DNA from: Delphinapterus leucas
Taxonomy: Eukaryota > Chordata > Mammalia > Artiodactyla > Monodontidae
Length of the DNA: 64,000 nt
Assembly: GCF_002288925.2 (NCBI RefSeq)
Contig: NW_022098072.1
Coordinates: 17,507,201 to 17,571,200 of the forward strand
Direction: 5' to 3'
The number at the start of each line of letters is the position of its first letter. The stretch's first letter is position 1. Under the pieces are notes generated by a model. The model made no database searches. It was not told the origin of the DNA and was given only the letters and a program-made list of their open reading frames with translations. The position numbers and the translations under genes were made by a program. Shown here piece after piece: positions 57,517 to 64,000 of the stretch.

Positions 57517-59707
57517 TAATTTATCATTTTAAATGGAATTACTTAGAGGGAACACAGTAATCTGTTGCATGTTACCAGCACAAAATTCTCTAAGCTAAGT
57601 CAGCTTGCAGGTTTTCAACCCAAAGAATGATCTTGGAACCTGAAAACTAATCACTGTGCATTCTGAACAAGTGCTGTTTAACTCGCTTCAACAATATCGG
57701 GAAGAAAAACGGCTTTGAAAGTCATTTAAAGTAATAACAGCTCTGTATCATGCAGAAAAAAAAATGACGTAAAGAAAAAATGACATTATTACATGTCTTA
57801 CATTTTATTTCATGATAAAACTGCCGATGGCATTGCATCACTGAAGTCAAATTGGGAGGGGGATTCAGTGTTGAAACTCAGATATGGATTCAAGAACAGG
57901 TGCAATTACTTTCCTTCTACTCAACAAATATTTACAAAGCAGCTGTCATATGCCAGGCACTGGTTCCCAAATGGTAAGCAAGATGTAGACTAGTAGGGGA
58001 GTTTAAAAACAGAATTCTTTTTCTCAGAAAAATAGACATTGTGCTTGTGCATTGGCTAAACTTTTATCTCAGATGAACCAAGTTATATCCCACTTCAGAT
58101 ATATTCCCTGTTCTTCAGAAACCACCAGTTACCTCACATCAAAAAATACCTTCTCTATCTTGGAAACCTTACCAGTTACTATGTGAAAAAGCTTCAGTTT
58201 ACAAAGTTTCATTGTACATAAAATTTTATCCCATCTTAGAAAAGAGAGAGGGAGAGACCTTCAAGATGGCGGAGGAGTAAGACATGGAGATCACCTTCCT
58301 CCCCACAAATACACCAGAAATACATCTACATGTGGAACAACTCCTACAGAACACCTACTGAATGCTGGCAGAGGACCTCAGACCTCCCAAAAGACAAGAA
58401 ATTCCCCACATACCTGGGTAGGGCAAAAGAGAAAAGAAAAAACAGAGACAAAAGAATAGGGATGGGACCTGTACCAGTAGGAGGGAGCTGTGAAGGAGGA
58501 AAAGTTTCCACACACTAGGAAGCCCCTTCACTAGCGGAGACAGGGGGAGGCAGGGGGGAAGCTTCAGAGCCCCTGAGAATAGCGCAGCAACAGCAGTGCA
58601 GAGGACAAAGTGGAGAGATTCCTCCACAGAGGATCAGTGCCGACCAGCACTCACCAGGCCAAGAGGCTTGTCTGCTCACCCGCCAGGACAGGTGGGGGCA
58701 GGGAGCTGAGGCTTGGGCTTTGGAGGGCGGATCCCAGGGAGAGGACTGGGGGTGGCTGCGTGAACACAGCCTGAAGGGGGCTAGTGTGCCACAGCTAGCC
58801 AGAGGGAGCCCAGAAAAAGTCTGGACCTGCCTAAGAGTCAAGAGACCATTGTTTCGGGGTGCGTGAGGAGAGGGGATTCAGAACACCGCCTAAATGAGCT
58901 ACAGAGATGGGCGCGAGCCGCGGCTATCAGTGCGGAGCCCAGAGACGGGCATGAGACGCTAAGGCTGCTGCTGCAGCCAGCAAGAAACCTGTGTGCAAGC
59001 ACAGGTCACTATCCACACCGCCCCTCCCAGGAGCCTGTGCAGCCCGCCACTGCCAGGGTCCTGTGATCCAGGGACAACTTACCCGGGAGAACACACGCCT
59101 TAGGCTGTTGCAATCTCACAGTGGCCTCTGCTGCCGCAGGCTCGCCCTGCATTCCGTACCCTTTCCTCCCCCCAGCCTGAGTGAGCCAGAGCCCCCTAAT
59201 CAACTGCTTCTTTAACCCCGTCCTGTCTGAGCGAAGAACAGACGCCCTCAGGTGACCTACACGCAGAGGCGGGGCCAAGTCCAAAGCCGAACCCCAGGAG
59301 CTGTGCAAACAAAGAGGAGAAAGGGAAATCTCTCCCAGCAGCCTCAGAAGCAGCAGAGTAAATCTCCATAATCAACTTGATGTACGCTGCATCTGTGGAA
59401 TACATGAATAGACAATGAATCATCCCAAAATCAAGGCGGTGGACTTTGGGAGCAACTGTAGACTTGGGGTTTGCTTTCTGCATCTAATTTGTTTCTGGTT
59501 TTATGTTTATCTTAGTTTAGTATTTAGAGTTTATTATCATTGGTAGATTTATTTACTGATTTGGTTGCTCTCTTCTGTTTTTTTTTGTATACAGATATAT
59601 ATATATATTTCCTTTTCTCTTTTTGTGAGTGTGTATGTGTATGATTCTTTATGTGATTTAGTCTGTATAGCTTTGCTTTTACCATTTGTCCTAGGGTTCT
59701 GTCTCTC

Positions 59708-59890
59708 CTTTATTTGTTTGTTTGTTTGTTTGTTTTTTGTATAGTTTTTAGTGCTTGCTATCATTGGTGGATTTGTTTTTCGGTTTGGTTGCTCTCTTCT
59801 TTCTTTCTTTTCTTATTTTTAATTTTTAATAATTTTTTTATTTTTTATTTTAATAACTTTCCTTCCTTCCTTCCTTCCTCTGTTCCTTCC
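59708..59890 (+). repeat. Simple repeats in L1 5' UTR
   Basis: (TTTG)n at about 59708-59735 and (TTCC)n at about 59862-59890, both within the pyrimidine-rich part of the L1 5' UTR. Confidence 0.85.
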
Positions 59891-60629
59891 TCCCTTTTCT
59901 TCTGAGCCATGTGGCTGACAGGGTCTTGGTGTTCTCGCCGGGTGTCAGGCCTGTGCCTCTGAGGTGGGAGAGCCAAGTTCAAGACATTCGTCCACCAGAG
60001 ACCTCCTGGATCCACGTAATATCAAAGGGCGAAAGCTCTCCCAGAGATCTCCATCTCAATGCTAAGACCCAGCTCCACTTAACAACCAGCAAACCACAGT
60101 GCTGGACACACTATGCCAAACAACTAGCAAGACAGGAACAAAACCCCACTCATTAGCGGAGAGGCTGCCTAAAATCATAATAAGATCACAGACACCCCAA
60201 AACACACCATCGGATGCTGTCCCGCCCACCAGAAAGACAAATCGTATCAAGTATCTTTTCCAGCCACAGCGCTATGAGACTAGATATCAATTACAGGAAA
60301 AAAAACTGTAAAAAATACAAACACATGGAGGCTAAACAATACACTACTAAATAACCAAGAGATCACTGAAGAAATCAAAGAGGAAATCAAAAAATACCTA
60401 GAAACAAATGACAATGAAAATACGACGACCCAAAACCTATGGGATGCAGCAAAAGCAGTTCTAAGAGGGAAGTTTATAGCAATACAATCCTACTTCAAGA
60501 AACAAGAAGAATCTCAAATAAACAACCTAAACTTACACCTAAAGCAATTAGAGAAAAAGAACAAAAAACTCCCAAAGTTAGCAGAAGGAAGAAATCATAA
60601 AGACCAGATGAGAAATAAATGAAAAAGAA

Positions 60630-61232
60630 ATGAAGGAAACAACAGCAAAGATCAATAAAACTAAAAGCTGGTTCTTTGAGAAGATAAACAAAATTGATCA
60701 ACAATTAGCCAGACTCATCAAGAAAAAAAGGGAGAAGACTCAAATTAATAGAATTAGAAATGAAAGAGAAGTAACAACTGACACTGGAGAAATACAAAGG
60801 ATCATGAGAGATTACTACAAGCAACTATATGCCAATAAAATGGACAACCTGGAAGAAATGGACAAATTCTTAGAAAAGCACAACCTTCCAAAACTGAACC
60901 AGAAAGAAATAGAAAATATAAACAGACCAATAACAAGCACTGAAATTGAGACTCTGATTAAAAATCTTCCAACAAACAAAAGCCCAGGACCAGATGGCTT
61001 CACAGGCAAATTCTATCAAACATTTAGAGAAGAGCTAACACCTATCCTTCTCAAACTCTTCCAAAATATAGCAGAGGGAGGAACACTCCCAAACTCATTC
61101 TGCAAGGCCACCATCACCCTGATACCAAAACCAGACAAAGATGTCACAAAGAAAAAAAACTGCAGGCCAATATCTCTGATGAACATAGATGCAAAAATCC
61201 TTAAGAAAATACTAGCAAACAGAATCCAATAG
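60630..61232 (+). pseudogene. L1 ORF2 fragment, reverse-transcriptase N-terminal part
   Basis: The longest intact piece of ORF2: 200 codons ending NRIQ at a TAG where the L1 normally continues QHIKRI. Contains [13 protein letters not shown]. With no upstream endonuclease and an early stop it cannot support retrotransposition. Confidence 0.9.
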
Positions 61233-61645
61233 CACATTAAAAGGATCATACACCGTGATCAAGTGGGGTTTATCCCAGCAATGCCAGGATTTTTCAATAT
61301 ATGCAAATCAATCAATGTGATACACCATATTAACAAATTGAAGGAGAAACCATATGATCATCTCAATAGATGCAGAAAAAGCTTTTGACAAAATTCAACA
61401 CCCATTTATGATAAAAACCCTCCAGAAAGTAGGCACAGAGGGAACTTAACCTCAACATAATAAAGGCCATATATGACAAACCCACAGCCAACATCATTCT
61501 CCATGGTGAAAAACTGAAACCATTTTCTCTAAGATCAGGAGCAACACAAGGTTGTCCAGTCTCACCACTATTATTCAACATCGTTTAGGAAGTTTTAGCC
61601 ACAGCAATCAGAGAAGAAAAAGAAATAAAAGGAATCCAAATCAGA

Positions 61646-62158
61646 AAAGAAGAAGTAAAGCTGTCACTGTTTGCAGATGACATGATACTATATATAGAGA
61701 GTCCTAAAGATGCTAGCAGAAACGAATTTGGTAAAGTAGCAGGATACAAAATTAATGCACAGAAATCTCTTGCATTCCTATACACTAATGATGAAAAATA
61801 TGAAAGTGAAATTAAGGAAACACTCCCATTTACCATTGCAACAAAAAGAATAAAATACCTAGGAATAAACCTACCTAAGGAGACAAAAGACCTGTATGCA
61901 GAAAACTATAAGACACTGATGAAAGAAATTAAAGATGATACAAATAGATGGAGAGATATACCATGTTCTTGGATTGGAAGAATCAACATTTTGAAAATGA
62001 CTATACTACCCAAAGCAATTTATAGATTCAGTGCCATCCCTATCAAACCACCAATGGCATTTTTCACAGAACTAGAAGAAAAAAATTTCACAATTTGTAT
62101 GGAAACACAAAAGACCCCGAATAGCCAAAGCAATCTTGAGAATGAAAAATGGAGCTAG
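61646..62158 (+). pseudogene. L1 ORF2 fragment, catalytic FADD region
   Basis: Carries [13 protein letters not shown] at about 61660-61700, then loses about 18 nt (LLELI-type segment) relative to the family and runs into a TAG at 62156 within the conserved KNGARGIR region. Decayed. Confidence 0.85.
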
Positions 62159-63004
62159 AGGAATCAGGCTCCTGGACTTCAGACTATACTACAAAGCTAC
62201 AGTAATCAATACAGTATGGTACTGGCACAAAAACAGAAATATAGATCAATGGAACAGGAAAGAAAGCCCAGAGATAAACCGACGCACATATGGTCACCTT
62301 ATTTTTGATAAAGGAGGCAAGAATATACAATGGAGAAAAGACAGTCTCTTCAATAATTGGTGCTGGGAAAACTGAACAGCTACATGTAAAAGAATGAAAT
62401 TAGAACACTCCCTAACACCGTACACAAAAATAAACTCAAAATGGATTAAAGAATTAAATGTAAGACCAGACACTATAAAACCCTTATAGGAAAACATAGA
62501 CAGAACACTCTGTGACATAAATCACAGCAAGATCCTTTTTGACCCACCTCCTAGAGAAATGGAAATAACAACAAAAATAAATAAATGGGACCTAATGAAA
62601 CTAAAAACTTTTGCACAGCAAAGGAAAACATAAACAAAATGAAATGACAACCCTCAGAATGGGAGAAAATATTTGCAAATGAAGCAACTGACAAAGGATT
62701 AATCTCCAAAACTTACAAGCAGCTCATGCAGTTCAATATCAAAAAAACAACCCAATCCAAAATGGGCAGAGAAGCTAAATAGATATTTCTCCAAAGAAGA
62801 TATACAGATTGCCAACAAACACATGAAAGGATGCTCAACATCACTAATCATTAGAGAAATGCAAATCAAAACTACAATGAGGTATCACCTCTCACCAGTC
62901 AGAATGGTCATCATCAAAAAATCTACAAACAAGAAATGCTGGAGAGGGTGTGGAGAAAAGGGAACCCTCTTGCACTGTTGGTGGGAATGTAAATTGATAC
63001 ACCG

Positions 63005-63037
63005 TGTTCTCCATAGTGTTCTCCACTATGGAGAACA
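63005..63037. repeat. Perfect 14 bp inverted repeat within L1
   Basis: TGTTCTCCATAGTG and CACTATGGAGAACA are separated by five bases (TTCTC). The normal L1 has only the right arm here, so the left arm is a local reverse-complement addition. Confidence 0.9.
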
Positions 63038-63773
63038 GTTTGGAGGTTCCTTAAAAAACTAAAAATGGGACTACCATATGACCCAGCAATCCCACTACTG
63101 GATATATACCCTGAGAAAACCATAATTCAAAAAGAGTCTTGTACCACAATGTTCATTGCAGCTCTATTTACAATAGCCAGGACATGGAAGCAACCTAAGT
63201 GTCCATCGACAGATGAATGGATAAAGAAGATGTGGTATCTATATACAATGGAATATTACTCAGCCATAAAAAGAAATGAAATTGAGTTATTTGTAGTGAG
63301 GTGGATGGACCTAGAGTCTGTCATACAGAGTGAAGTAAGTTAGGAAGAGAAAAACAAATACTGTATGCTAACACATATATATGGAGTCTAAAATAAAAAA
63401 AAAAGGTTCTGAAGAACCTCAGGGCAGGACAGGAATAAAGACACAGACGTATAGAATGGACTTGAGGATATGGGGAGGGGTAAGGGTAAGCTGGGACAAA
63501 GTGAGAGAGTGGCATGGACATATATACGCTACCAAACGTAAAATAGATAGCTAGTGGGAAGCAGCTGCATAGCACAGGGAGATCAGCTCAGTGCTTTGTG
63601 ACCACCTAGAGGGGTGGGATAGGGAGGGTGGGAGGGAGACGTAAGAGGGAGGTGATATGGGGATATATGTATACATATAGCTGATTCACTTTGTTGTAAA
63701 GCAGAAACTAACACACCATTGTAAAGCAATTATACTCCAATAAAGACGTTAAAAAAAAGAAAAAAAAGAGAGA

Positions 63774-64000
63774 AACAGCACTACAAGGAGCACTGAATTA
63801 GTTCACCTAGAATGTAAGTGGGGGAGGTGGCCTGAGATAAGATTTCTGGAGATATGAAAATATCTCAAATGAAATTGGACAGATCCAGAATTTAAAGAAT
63901 TTAAACTGCATCAAAGAAGCTTGGCCATGCTTTCTTATTATATAAACTTATAGCCATTTTAATAGACTTACATTTAATTGCACATTTCACTTGTAAAGCA
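63774..64000. other. Right window edge, nothing recognised
   Basis: About 230 bases after the L1 target duplication with no recognisable element or exon. Confidence 0.5.

Larger units (their letters stand above)
58250..63763 (+). mobile_element. Internally deleted L1 with 5' UTR and ORF2 3' two-thirds
   Basis: Starts CTTCAAGATGGCGGAGGAG-like, followed by a roughly 2 kb 5' UTR to about 60241. It then jumps to ORF2 near the end of the endonuclease domain (ISSIF-like), continues through reverse transcriptase (SPGPDGF at about 60984; FADD at about 61672) and the C-terminal domain to the 3' UTR and a poly-A tail. ORF1 and most of the endonuclease are missing. Stops and frameshifts also break ORF2 (TAG at 61230). 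The candidate TSD AAAAGAGAGA lies at 58240-58249 and 63764-63773. Confidence 0.93.

Noticed and set aside
47300..58240. Possible POPDC3 exons or an antisense BVES transcript in the right flank
   Set aside because: POPDC3 is the expected neighbour on that side, but no Popeye-like segment is visible. A divergent noncoding RNA cannot be supported from sequence alone.
59911..60311. Short frames between the L1 5' UTR and ORF2 that might be ORF1
   Set aside because: The sequence is L1 5' UTR. The expected ORF1 coiled-coil and RNA-binding parts are absent because of the deletion.

Overview
This is a 64 kb window of mammalian nuclear DNA, almost certainly from a cetacean. At least a dozen short (about 200 bp) tRNA-derived SINEs of the CHR type used as a cetacean marker are present. 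They are near-identical to each other, end in poly-A and mostly have intact target-site duplications (TSDs). The L1 lineage is also the cetartiodactyl type. There are no bacterial-type operons, CRISPR arrays or functional RNA genes.

One protein-coding gene is present: BVES (POPDC1, Popeye domain-containing 1), on the minus strand. All seven coding exons can be placed with canonical splice sites and correct phases, giving a 360-residue product with an intact reading frame (ATG at 43077, stop at 8363-8361). The noncoding first exon probably lies in a CpG island at about 46.3-47.8 kb, with a consensus donor just left of 46978. The 3' UTR probably runs about 4 kb to paired AATAAA signals near 4.32-4.39 kb. 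In human the order is LIN28B - BVES - POPDC3, and the orientation here is the same. Neither neighbour is visible, so both should lie outside the window.

Layout: 1-4.3 kb, intergenic DNA downstream of BVES with old SINE, MIR and L1 fragments. 4.3-8.36 kb, putative BVES 3' UTR with two young SINEs in opposite orientation. 8.36-43.1 kb, BVES coding exons and introns; intron 7 is 19 kb and repeat-rich (L1 with nested SINEs, an ERV LTR, a MER1-type hAT element, and a ~99 bp inverted duplication). 43.1-47.0 kb, intron 1. 46.3-47.8 kb, CpG-island promoter. 47.9-58.2 kb, upstream intergenic DNA with MIR, L1M, an ERVL-like LTR and young SINEs. 58.25-63.76 kb, a plus-strand L1 with its 5' UTR but lacking ORF1 and the endonuclease part of ORF2. 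63.77-64 kb, nothing recognised.

BVES encodes a three-pass membrane protein whose cytosolic Popeye domain binds cAMP in striated muscle and epithelia. I found no convincing new genetic system. The best second-look items are structural: the inverted duplication with an empty/filled SINE site, an L1 tail with an apparent 3' transduction, an inverted SINE pair in the putative BVES 3' UTR, a template-switch hairpin in L1, and an unassigned GACCAAAT-rich duplication.
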